A DNA stretch of 6,616 nucleotides from an uncultured Corynebacterium sp. (GTDB lineage Bacteria; Actinomycetota; Actinomycetes; Mycobacteriales; Mycobacteriaceae), in the NCBI GenBank assembly GCA_945631445.1, contig CALZCR010000099.1, positions 1 to 6,616 of the forward strand, read 5' to 3'. The notes beneath the pieces are model-generated. The model was not told the origin of the DNA. It worked only from the letters and a program-made list of their open reading frames with translations, and made no database searches. The translations under genes and the position numbers were made by a program. How positions within the stretch are numbered: position 1 is the first letter of the stretch; each line of letters begins with the position of its first letter. Of the stretch, positions 1-5,680 are shown piece after piece.

Positions 1-30
1 CAGCTGATCATCGTGAAAAACCCGGGTTAG
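1..30 (+). CDS. possible 3' end of a forward gene (partial, unidentified)
   Basis: Frame 1 from the window edge reads QLIIVKNPG and then TAG at 28-30. The hydrophobic run followed by a short polar tail looks like a normal protein C-terminus, and the stop overlaps the miaA stop (27-29 on the other strand) by two bases, as in a compact convergent pair. Only nine codons are visible, so the gene cannot be identified or proven. The alternative is that a minus-strand gene starts just past the edge: an ATG lies at 9-11 on the minus strand. In many relatives dapF follows miaA, but the three codons visible there show no recognisable DapF start and no clear ribosome-binding site. Confidence 0.3.
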   Translation, partial: QLIIVKNPG

Positions 31-983
31 GACCCGACTCCGGGTGACGTCAGATGCGGCTTCTGTCTCACCCGTTCCAGCACCTCCACCGCCTGCGCGG
101 TGGTGTCGCCAGCAGCGTCCAGCCAGTGGATGCGGGTGTCCCGGTTGAACCACGACCGCTGCCGACGAACATAACGGCGGGTCCCGGTGATGGTGCGCTC
201 CAGCGCCTCCTCCATCGAGTACTCCCCCGCCAGAGCGGCCAACACCTGGGCGTAGCCGATCGCCCGCCCAGCGGTGGACTCCGCGATCAAACCACGCTCC
301 GCCACCAACCGTTCCACCTCGCCGACGAAACCGGCCTCGAACATGTCCCGGGTGCGTTGCTCGATGCGCGGATTAAGCCACTCCGACTCGGTGCGCAGCC
401 CGAGGATGACCGTGCCCCAGCGCGGCGGGGCGTTGCGCGGCGGCTGCGAGGCCTGAAACGGCCGACCCGTCAGCTGGATGACCTCCAGGGCACGGACGGT
501 GCGACGCGGGTCCTTGTCCTCGATCACCGCGGCCGCCGCCGGGTCGACCTCGGCCAGCTCCGCGTGCAGACGGTCGATCCCGACGGCCGCCAGGCGGGCC
601 TCGTAACTCGCGCGGACCGCCGGGTCGGTGGGCGGGAACCGCCAATCGTCGATCAGCGACTGCACATAGAGCATCGATCCGCCGACCATGACGGGACAGG
701 CTCCGCGAGCGGCGATCTCCTCGACCGCGGCGACCGCGGCCTCCTGATACTGCGCGACCGACGCTTTCTCCGTCACGGCCAAGACGTCGAGGAGATGATG
801 AGGGACGCCCCGGCGCTCATCGACGCGCAATTTAGCGGTGCCGATGTCCATGCCCTCGTACAGCTGCATGGAGTCGACGTTGACGACCTCCCCGCCATAG
901 CGCTCAGCCAGGTCCAACGACAGGGCGGATTTACCGGAGGCGGTCGGCCCGACCACGGCGATCGGAGGCAGTTTCATCGTCAT
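27..983 (-). CDS. miaA: tRNA dimethylallyltransferase MiaA
   Basis: MiaA transfers a dimethylallyl group from DMAPP to N6 of A37 in tRNAs that read codons beginning with U, the first step towards ms2i6A, which MiaB then completes. Counting from a GTG at 986, the P-loop GPTASGKS is at residues 13-20, DSMQLY at 38-43 with the catalytic Asp38, GMDIGTAK at 45-52, PHHLLD at 62-67, GGSMLYV at 102-108 (Ser where the family often has Thr), [11 protein letters not shown] at 159-169, AIGYAQ at 242-247 and the basic [11 protein letters not shown] near 270-280. About 318 residues is the normal full length. I prefer the ATG at 981-983, because GGGAG (989-993) sits five bases upstream; GTG 984-986 is too close to that site, and ATG 975-977 is possible. 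The start shares one base with the upstream stop (TGATG), so translational coupling is likely. The gene looks intact. Confidence 0.97.
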   Translation of the reverse strand: MTMKLPPIAVVGPTASGKSALSLDLAERYGGEVVNVDSMQLYEGMDIGTAKLRVDERRGVPHHLLDVLAVTEKASVAQYQEAAVAAVEEIAARGACPVMVGGSMLYVQSLIDDWRFPPTDPAVRASYEARLAAVGIDRLHAELAEVDPAAAAVIEDKDPRRTVRALEVIQLTGRPFQASQPPRNAPPRWGTVILGLRTESEWLNPRIEQRTRDMFEAGFVGEVERLVAERGLIAESTAGRAIGYAQVLAALAGEYSMEEALERTITGTRRYVRRQRSWFNRDTRIHWLDAAGDTTAQAVEVLERVRQKPHLTSPGVGS

Positions 984-1606
984 CACATCTCCCAGACGGC
1001 TACGTAACGGCCCACGCCCAGGGAGGCGTCGGCCAGGGTGAGCTCAGCCCGCGCCGGGGTCAGCCCGGCCAGCTGGACCCACAGATCAGGTTCGAGGACG
1101 CCGCGGGCGCTCAGCCACGCCGCGGCGCCGTCTGCCGGCGCGGTATCCGGTGGCCCGTCCCCGGAGAGGACGGCGCGGCACCAGGCGTCGGCCTCCGCGG
1201 CTTCGTCGACGAGCGCGAGCGGGGCACGCGTCGTCAGCCCGGCACTCCCGTCCACGGACACCACGGTCACAGCCCCGGGGTTGAGGCCGCGGAGGTCGTC
1301 GCGCACCGAGGTGACCCGTCGGGCCTGCTCAGCCAGCACGTAACGCTGGATCAGCTCCGGCAGGTACTGGCCGGTGCCCACGTCGACGTGGGGCGCGCCC
1401 CAGGCCGCCAGCGAGCCTTCCCGGCGCGTCCGCCACTGCGGCGCGCGGCTGCCGACCAGCTCAACGTCGATGTCCGGGGCGTCGGCGAGCACCTCGGCGA
1501 GGACTCGCCGGGCGGCGTCGAGCAGCCGGGCGCCCGCGTCGTCGGCGGGGGCCAGCTCGCGCACTAAAGCGGGCGAGCCAGGGATGACCACGAGATAACC
1601 TTTCAC
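983..1606 (-). CDS. class III extradiol dioxygenase subunit B-like protein (Rv2728c-type), function unknown
   Basis: This 207-residue alanine-rich soluble protein is the small conserved gene found upstream of miaA in many actinobacteria (from memory, Rv2728c in M. tuberculosis). I recognise the family from the order of its conserved pieces: an N-terminal strand ending [10 protein letters not shown] (6-15), the [17 protein letters not shown] block (115-131), a WCRAVLSGD helix (142-150), WVQLAGL (176-182) and the end [17 protein letters not shown] (191-207). The fold is related to LigB, the catalytic subunit of Fe(II) extradiol dioxygenases, but only one histidine (His73) is present, so the usual two-His-one-Glu iron site cannot form. 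The start is GTG 1604-1606, preceded by AAGGTGGAG (1611-1619). The open frame extends to 1660, but the extra 18 residues fall outside the conserved fold and would bypass this ribosome-binding site. The stop overlaps the miaA start, so the two genes are probably one operon. No function is assigned. Confidence 0.8.
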   Translation of the reverse strand: MKGYLVVIPGSPALVRELAPADDAGARLLDAARRVLAEVLADAPDIDVELVGSRAPQWRTRREGSLAAWGAPHVDVGTGQYLPELIQRYVLAEQARRVTSVRDDLRGLNPGAVTVVSVDGSAGLTTRAPLALVDEAAEADAWCRAVLSGDGPPDTAPADGAAAWLSARGVLEPDLWVQLAGLTPARAELTLADASLGVGRYVAVWEM

Positions 1607-1610
1607 GGCA

Positions 1611-1619
1611 CTCCACCTT
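1611..1619 (-). promoter_or_regulatory. ribosome-binding site deciding the GTG start of the dioxygenase-like gene
   Basis: On the minus strand AAGGTGGAG lies four bases before GTG 1604-1606. It is purine-rich and mostly complementary to the 16S tail, and it supports the shorter 207-residue product over the frame that opens at 1660. Confidence 0.55.
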
Positions 1620-1692
1620 AGCGTTGACCCCGCCACGTCCTTCCCGGCCCCGCGCAACACCGGCGTGAAAGGGCACGCGGTATGTTGTTAAC

Positions 1693-1718
1693 TGTTCTCG
1701 GGATGATGTTCCCGGGAT
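1693..1718. repeat. 14-bp-period tandem repeat in the divergent promoter region, candidate operator
   Basis: TGTTCTCGGGAT (1693-1704) and TGTTCCCGGGAT (1707-1718) match at 11 of 12 positions and start 14 bp apart. Because each copy is rich in CGGGA/TCCCG, the pair also forms the inverted repeat CGGGA-N6-TCCCG (1699-1714), and the second copy contains the palindrome TCCCGGGA (1710-1717). The site lies between the divergent dioxygenase-like gene and the DUF349 gene. A TATGTT at 1681-1686 fits the loose TANNNT -10 pattern and would place a plus-strand transcript start near the first copy, but I find no convincing -35 hexamer. No known regulator is recognised. The rest of 1607-1771 shows only the two ribosome-binding sites. 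Confidence 0.45.
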
Positions 1719-1758
1719 TTTTGAACGGCAGCCGTGTCGCGCGGCGCAACGACCACTC

Positions 1759-1763
1759 AAGGA
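1759..1763 (+). promoter_or_regulatory. ribosome-binding site deciding the start of the DUF349 gene
   Basis: AAGGA lies eight bases before ATG 1772-1774. The open frame extends upstream to an ATG at 1682, but that one has no comparable site and would add 30 residues encoded across the repeat region. Confidence 0.6.
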
Positions 1764-1771
1764 CGGCACTC

Positions 1772-3139
1772 ATGACGACCCCTTCGAATCCTTCCCCCCG
1801 CCCCGGTGACACGCCGAAGCCGGGGCCGCGCCCGACTCCGGGCACCATGCCAAAGCCGGGGCCGCGGCCGGGGGCGGGCACGTCGCGTCCGGCCGCGGCG
1901 CCGGTGGCGGCTCCGCCCAAGAACGATCCCGCGAAGTTCGGCCGGGTCGCCGAAGACGGGTCCGTCTTCGTCACCACGGCCGCCGGGGAGCGTCAGATCG
2001 GTTCGTGGCAGGCCGGCACCCCGGCTGAGGGGCTCGCCCACTATGGGGCGCGCTTCGATGATCTGGCCACGGAGGTGGAGCTCCTCGAGGTTCGTCTCAA
2101 GGCCCATCCCGAGGAGGCGGGCGCCATCCGCAAGCAGGCGGAGGAGCTGCGCGCGTCTTTGTCTGAGGCGGCCGTCATCGGTGATCTCGATGCGCTGGCT
2201 GAGCGACTTCACTCCGTCATCTCGCATTCGGAAGCCGCCGGCGAGCAGGCCCGCGTCCGGCAGGAGCAGCGCCGGGCGGAGGACGTCGCGCGGAAGGAGC
2301 GGTTGGCTGAGGAGGCGGAGGAGATCGCCGAGAACTCCACCGACTGGAAGGTCGCCGGCGACCGGATTCGCGCCATCCTGGAGGAGTGGAAGACCATCCG
2401 CGGCGTCGACCGGAAGACCGACGACGCCTTGTGGAAGCGCTATTCGCGGGCCCGGGACGCCTTCAACCGTCGCCGCGGGGCCCACTTCGCGGATCTCGAC
2501 CGCCAGCGCGGGGAGGCCAAGCGCAAGAAAGAAGCGCTCGTTGAGCGGGCCCGGGCGCTGCAGGATTCCACGGACTGGGGTGAGACGGCGCGCGCCTACC
2601 GCGATTTGATGTCCGAGTGGAAGGCCGCCGGCCGCGCCCCGCGCGAGGTCGACGACAAGCTGTGGGCGCAGTTCCGTGCCGCGCAGGACCATTTCTTCGG
2701 CGCCCGCGACGCGGTCAACGCCGAGCGCGACGAGGAGTTCGCGGCCAACGCCGCCGCCAAGGACGCGCTGCTGGCGGAGTACGACGAGCAGATCGACCCG
2801 GCCAAGGGCTTGGACGGGGCCAAGGCGAAGCTGCGGGAGCTGCAGGACAAGTGGGATGAGATCGGTTACGTGCCGCGCGGGCAGGTCCGCGAGTACGAAG
2901 ACAAGATCGGGGCCGTGGAAAAGCGAGTCGCCGACGCCGAGGAAGCCCAGTGGCGCCGCACCGACCCGGAGGCGCAGGCCCGGGCCGCGCAGTTCCAGGC
3001 CAAGGTCGATGACCTGAGCGCCCAGGCAGACTCCGCCGAGGCCAAGGGCAAATCGAAGCAGGCCGCGCAGCTGCGTGAGCAGGCCGCCCAGTGGGCCGAG
3101 TGGGCGAAGACCGCCGCCAACGTGCTCGAGGACGAGTAG
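1772..3139 (+). CDS. DUF349 domain-containing coiled-coil protein (Rv2731-like)
   Basis: The product has 455 residues, close to the roughly 450 I recall for Rv2731. Residues 1-50 are a Pro/Gly/Lys/Arg-rich, probably disordered tail that contains a duplicated PKPGPRP. A conserved segment follows at 56-108 (FGRVAEDG, then GERQIGSWQAGTPAEGL, then YGARFDDLATEVELLEVRL). A long charged helical region covers about 100-190. Three DUF349 repeats then occur at about 190-235 (TDWKVAGDRIRAILEEWK, DDALWKRY), 266-314 (STDWGETARAYRDL, EWKAAGR, DDKLWAQF) and 342-391 (LRELQDKWDEIGYVPR). The first two repeats share the order TDW, EWK, DD-x-LW; the third is the most diverged. The C-terminus is an Ala/Gln/Glu-rich helix. 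There is no signal peptide or membrane segment, so the protein should be cytoplasmic. DUF349 has no established biochemical function that I can cite. The GNAT gene follows after one base, which indicates an operon. Confidence 0.9.
   Translation: MTTPSNPSPRPGDTPKPGPRPTPGTMPKPGPRPGAGTSRPAAAPVAAPPKNDPAKFGRVAEDGSVFVTTAAGERQIGSWQAGTPAEGLAHYGARFDDLATEVELLEVRLKAHPEEAGAIRKQAEELRASLSEAAVIGDLDALAERLHSVISHSEAAGEQARVRQEQRRAEDVARKERLAEEAEEIAENSTDWKVAGDRIRAILEEWKTIRGVDRKTDDALWKRYSRARDAFNRRRGAHFADLDRQRGEAKRKKEALVERARALQDSTDWGETARAYRDLMSEWKAAGRAPREVDDKLWAQFRAAQDHFFGARDAVNAERDEEFAANAAAKDALLAEYDEQIDPAKGLDGAKAKLRELQDKWDEIGYVPRGQVREYEDKIGAVEKRVADAEEAQWRRTDPEAQARAAQFQAKVDDLSAQADSAEAKGKSKQAAQLREQAAQWAEWAKTAANVLEDE
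1811..1882 (+). repeat. 36-bp tandem duplication encoding TPKPGPRPTPGT / MPKPGPRPGAGT
   Basis: Units 1811-1846 and 1847-1882 are identical at 28 of 36 bases and in frame (residues 14-25 and 26-37 of the DUF349 protein). The core coding for PKPGPRP is nearly unchanged. This looks like an in-frame duplication in a disordered tail, which may vary in copy number between strains. Confidence 0.75.
3128..3132 (+). promoter_or_regulatory. ribosome-binding site for the GNAT gene, inside the DUF349 coding end
   Basis: GAGGA lies in the last codons of the DUF349 gene, eight bases before TTG 3141-3143. It supports the TTG start and implies that the two genes are translated from one transcript. Confidence 0.5.
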
Positions 3140-3140
3140 T

Positions 3141-4286
3141 TTGCCGCAGCTGGTTCATCTGGATCGGCCGGTTCCTTCCCAGGAGCCGGCCGATTGCGTG
3201 CTCACTTTCGTGTTTTTGGCGAACCTCGCGGCCCAGGAGGCCAGCGGTGATCCGGCGGCCTCGATTTCCGTGGAGCGGGTGGCCCACCGGTTGGCGGGGT
3301 CGGCGGAGTCGGACTCGGTGATGCTGGGTCTGCTGCCCCAAGCCGACGCCACGGCGACGGAGGGGCTGCCGGTCTCCTCGCTGGGGTATCCGTTGATTCC
3401 GTCGACGCAGCCCGCCGACGCCACCGCGGACGGGTTCTTCGACTTCTTGGGTTTCGTGCACGTCAGCCTCCCGCAGCTGGAGGAACGCCACATCCTCGAA
3501 TTCGAGATCGTGTTGGACGCCGACCTGCAGCCGCTGCCCGGCGAAGACTTCAGCGCCGAGGCCCGCCGCACGATCGCCACGCTGCTGTCGGGGGTGGAAC
3601 ACGTCGCGCGCCTGCGCGGGCGCAGCGTCTTGCAACTGTCGATCATGCATCCGCGGGGCCAGCGCCCCGGCGCCGGCCCGTTGGCCGAAGTGTTGAGCGG
3701 GCACGGGTTCCGGGCCGGGCTGACCGAAGTGCAGTCTGTGCTCACCGTGCCCGAGCACGAGCCGGCGGCTCCGCCGGCCGGGTACCGAGTGCAGCTCATC
3801 GAGGACTATCGGGTCCCACCCGAGCTCATCGACGACGTCGCCACCTTATTCACCACCGCCAGCACCGACGTCCCGCACGGCACCATGAGCACCGAGCCCG
3901 CCCGGTGGGACGCCCGCCGGCTGGCTGAGGCGGCCGACCGGTTGCGCGACCGGGGCGGGCGGCAGCTCATGGCCTTGCTGATCGACCCCGACGGTGAAGC
4001 GCACGCCCTGAGCGAGTTCCTCTGGCACGCCGGCTCTAGGCCGGACGTCGTGGAACAAGGCGCCACCATCGTCGCCCGCGGCCGACGCCGACGCGGGTTG
4101 GGCACGGCGGCCACCCGCTGGGGCCTGGCCGCCGTGCGCGCCGCCTGGCCAGAGGCCGAACGGGTGTATTCCTCCGAGGCGACCGACGACCCGGCGATGG
4201 CGGCGATCCTCACCGCCCTCGGCGCCACCCCGATCAGCGGCTCGTCCTCGTGGGAGAAGACACGTGGAGAAAAGACCGCCGGCTGA
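3141..4286 (+). CDS. tandem-domain GNAT family N-acetyltransferase
   Basis: The product has 381 residues in two GNAT-like halves. The C-terminal half (about 214-381) has the acetyl-CoA pyrophosphate-binding motif R-x-x-G-x-G at 316-321 (RRRGLG), preceded by a strand (VVEQGATIVARG) and followed by TAATRWGLAAVRAAWPEAERV and a final strand (LGATPISGSSSWEKT). The N-terminal half (about 1-203) keeps strand-like segments such as FLGFVHVSLPQL and HILEFEIVLDADL, and ends GHGFRAGLTEVQSVLTV, but where the CoA motif should be it reads LQPLPGEDF. It therefore probably has a structural role. A Pro/Ala linker (PEHEPAAPPA) joins the halves. MshD and Eis show that mycobacterial GNATs can be built this way, but the substrate here is unknown. 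The TTG start at 3141 follows the DUF349 stop by one base. An open frame reaches back to 3075, but it lies inside the DUF349 gene. A GTG start a few codons further in is the main alternative. Confidence 0.8.
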   Translation: MPQLVHLDRPVPSQEPADCVLTFVFLANLAAQEASGDPAASISVERVAHRLAGSAESDSVMLGLLPQADATATEGLPVSSLGYPLIPSTQPADATADGFFDFLGFVHVSLPQLEERHILEFEIVLDADLQPLPGEDFSAEARRTIATLLSGVEHVARLRGRSVLQLSIMHPRGQRPGAGPLAEVLSGHGFRAGLTEVQSVLTVPEHEPAAPPAGYRVQLIEDYRVPPELIDDVATLFTTASTDVPHGTMSTEPARWDARRLAEAADRLRDRGGRQLMALLIDPDGEAHALSEFLWHAGSRPDVVEQGATIVARGRRRRGLGTAATRWGLAAVRAAWPEAERVYSSEATDDPAMAAILTALGATPISGSSSWEKTRGEKTAG

Positions 4287-4323
4287 CCTCCCGCGCCCTC
4301 CCGGCCCGCAAATATTCCTCCAC

Positions 4324-4347
4324 TTTACTGCGGATGAGCAGCGTAAA
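4324..4347. repeat. imperfect inverted repeat in the intergenic gap upstream of the Vms1-like gene
   Basis: TTTACTGC, a six-base spacer GGATGA, then GCAGCGTAAA: the CTGC/GCAG arms are perfect and the outer TTTA/TAAA arms are offset by two bases. It lies 38 bases after the GNAT stop. No T-run follows, so it is a poor terminator; it could be an operator or chance. The surrounding gap (4287-4475) is less coding-like and locally AT-richer (AAATATTCC, TGATTTTCC), and probably holds the promoter of the next gene, but I cannot place clear -35 and -10 hexamers. A second short palindrome, GGCCGAACGGCC, is at 4416-4427. Confidence 0.3.
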
Positions 4348-4461
4348 TGAGGTGGGCAGGGTGATTTTCCTTGCCGACGCCCCGCGGCGCTGCCATGGTG
4401 GTGATAACAGGCGGTGGCCGAACGGCCCAGCTAGCAGTCCGGTCGCCGCACCACCGGATTC

Positions 4462-4468
4462 AAGGAGG
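4462..4468 (+). promoter_or_regulatory. strong Shine-Dalgarno site deciding the GTG start of the Vms1-like gene
   Basis: AAGGAGG is a near-perfect anti-16S match seven bases before GTG 4476-4478. It settles the start against in-frame upstream ATGs at 4371 and 4395, which lack such a site. It is the best ribosome-binding site in the window and suggests efficient translation. Confidence 0.85.
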
Positions 4469-4475
4469 ACCACCC

Positions 4476-5651
4476 GTGAAATTCCCTTGGCTGAAAGACG
4501 CGCTTGAGCAGGAGGGCCCGTTCCTCTCGCTGTACATCGACACCACCCGCACCAACGAAAACGCCGCCACCGAGATCACGAACCGGTGGCAGCACCTGCG
4601 GGAGAAGGTCACCAAAGAGGGCGCACCGAAGTCCCTGCTCGACAGCATCGAGGATTCCATTCTCCGGCCCTCCTCCATCGGCGGCGACCACGGCCGGGCG
4701 ATCATCGCCTCCGGCGACGAGATCCTCATCGACCGCGTGTTGCCCGCCCCGCCCCGCGAAGACGCCGGCGCCTACGGTGACGTTCCCCTGTTGCTGCCGC
4801 TGTTGCAGCTGACGCCGCACGCCATCCGGCAGCTGCTCATCGAGGTGGACCGCGCCGGCGCCGACCTGCACCTGCGTGCCGCCACCGACCCCTCGATCGA
4901 CAACGCCACCGAAAGCCTCGGGGAGGACGCCACCGTCGAAGGCGGCCACGACGAGCTGCACAAGACCACTAAATCAGGGGCCAGCCGCAACGGTTGGCGC
5001 GGCGACAACTTCGAGGCCCGCGTCGAGGACTCCTGGGAGCGCAACGCCGAGGCCGTCGCCGAACAGGTCAACAAGCTCGTGCTCAAGCACGACCCACACA
5101 TGGTCATCCTCACTGGTGACGTGCGTGCGCAGTCGCTGTTGAAGGACAATCTGCGCCAGGAGGTCACCCGCCGGATTTTCGAGGTCTCCGGCGGCACCCG
5201 TGGGCAGAGCATGCAGCGCGACTCCTTCTTGGAGGCGCTCGCCGAGGTCACCCAGAAGTTTTCCGATGACCGTCAGAAGGATCTGGCGGAGCAGTACCGG
5301 GAGAGTCAGGCCCGCGACGGCGCCTCTGTGGGCGGAGCCTCCGAGATCAGCGCCTCGCTGGATCGTGGCCAGGTCGACGAGCTGTTGTTCGTGATCGGCT
5401 ACGAGCCGGACAACATCGAGGAACTGCTGCTGAAGGCCATCACCACCGACGCCGGGGTCAGCGCGCTCGATGACGGGCACGTGGATCTGCTCGACGGGGT
5501 CGGCGCCTTGTTGCGCTGGCGCGACGACGCCACCCCGTCGAACGCGCTGGGCAGCATGGGCGGCGACCGTGGCCGGATCGACGCGGTGGACCCGACCCGC
5601 GACGACGTCTCCCCACGAGAGGCGGAAGAAGCTGCGATCCGCAGCAACTAA
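4476..5651 (+). CDS. Vms1/eRF1-like (baeRF family 2) protein, Rv2629-type putative peptidyl-tRNA hydrolase
   Basis: This 391-residue protein resembles M. tuberculosis Rv2629 and the bacterial relatives of archaeo-eukaryotic release factors, which databases often label Vms1/Ankzf1 family peptidyl-tRNA hydrolases. Recognisable parts are an N-terminal FPWLKDALEQEGPFLSLYIDTT (3-24), GRAIIASGDEILIDRVLPAPP in the first domain, the PLLLPLLQLTPHAIRQLLIEVDRAGADLHL strand-helix segment, GWRGDNFEARVEDSWERNAEAVAEQV beginning at Gly173, HMVILTGDVRAQSLL, and the C-terminal LLDGVGALLRW (338-348). These are also features I recall in Rv2629, such as DGVGALLR. Where eRF1 has GGQ, or Vms1 has its catalytic Gln, this protein reads GWRGDN with no glutamine, so hydrolase activity is uncertain. 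The tail after about 350 is acidic and probably disordered. There is no signal peptide or membrane segment. The gene is 189 bases from the GNAT gene, has its own strong ribosome-binding site, and may be transcribed separately. Confidence 0.8.
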   Translation: MKFPWLKDALEQEGPFLSLYIDTTRTNENAATEITNRWQHLREKVTKEGAPKSLLDSIEDSILRPSSIGGDHGRAIIASGDEILIDRVLPAPPREDAGAYGDVPLLLPLLQLTPHAIRQLLIEVDRAGADLHLRAATDPSIDNATESLGEDATVEGGHDELHKTTKSGASRNGWRGDNFEARVEDSWERNAEAVAEQVNKLVLKHDPHMVILTGDVRAQSLLKDNLRQEVTRRIFEVSGGTRGQSMQRDSFLEALAEVTQKFSDDRQKDLAEQYRESQARDGASVGGASEISASLDRGQVDELLFVIGYEPDNIEELLLKAITTDAGVSALDDGHVDLLDGVGALLRWRDDATPSNALGSMGGDRGRIDAVDPTRDDVSPREAEEAAIRSN

Positions 5652-5659
5652 CGAGGGTC

Positions 5660-5680
5660 GCTGACCTCTAGAACGTCAGC
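5660..5680. other. short hairpin at the convergent gene ends
   Basis: GCTGAC (5660-5665) and GTCAGC (5675-5680) form a perfect 6-bp stem around a 9-base loop that holds the oxidoreductase stop codon (5668-5670). The stem is short and has no T-run on either side, so it is at best a weak part of a bidirectional termination region. Confidence 0.25.

Noticed and set aside
54..1007. Long plus-strand frame of 317 codons antisense to miaA
   Set aside because: It mirrors the miaA codons in GC-rich DNA, has no domain signature or ribosome-binding site, and the opposite strand encodes an unmistakable MiaA.
1624..1629. TTGACC as a -35 hexamer on the plus strand
   Set aside because: The bases 16-19 further on are GC-only (around 1646-1654), so no -10 element accompanies it.
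1682..1771. N-terminal extension of the DUF349 protein from ATG 1682
   Set aside because: It would run through the repeat and promoter region, has no ribosome-binding site, and the ATG at 1772 has AAGGA at the right distance.
1757..2692. Minus-strand frame of 311 codons across the DUF349 gene
   Set aside because: It is an Arg/Gly/Leu-rich shadow frame. The plus strand carries conserved DUF349 repeats with a proper start site.
2715..3758. Minus-strand frame of 347 codons spanning DUF349 and GNAT
   Set aside because: It spans two real plus-strand genes and is low-complexity (Arg/Pro/Ala) with no recognisable motif.
4410..4470. Possible tRNA-like segment in the gap (GGATTCAAGG, GGCCGAACGGCC)
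   Set aside because: No cloverleaf can be drawn: the T-arm consensus GGTTCRANNC and matching acceptor arms are absent on both strands.
4371..4475. N-terminal extension of the Vms1-like protein from ATG 4371 or 4395
   Set aside because: AAGGAGG at 4462-4468 points to GTG 4476, and the upstream residues do not resemble the family.
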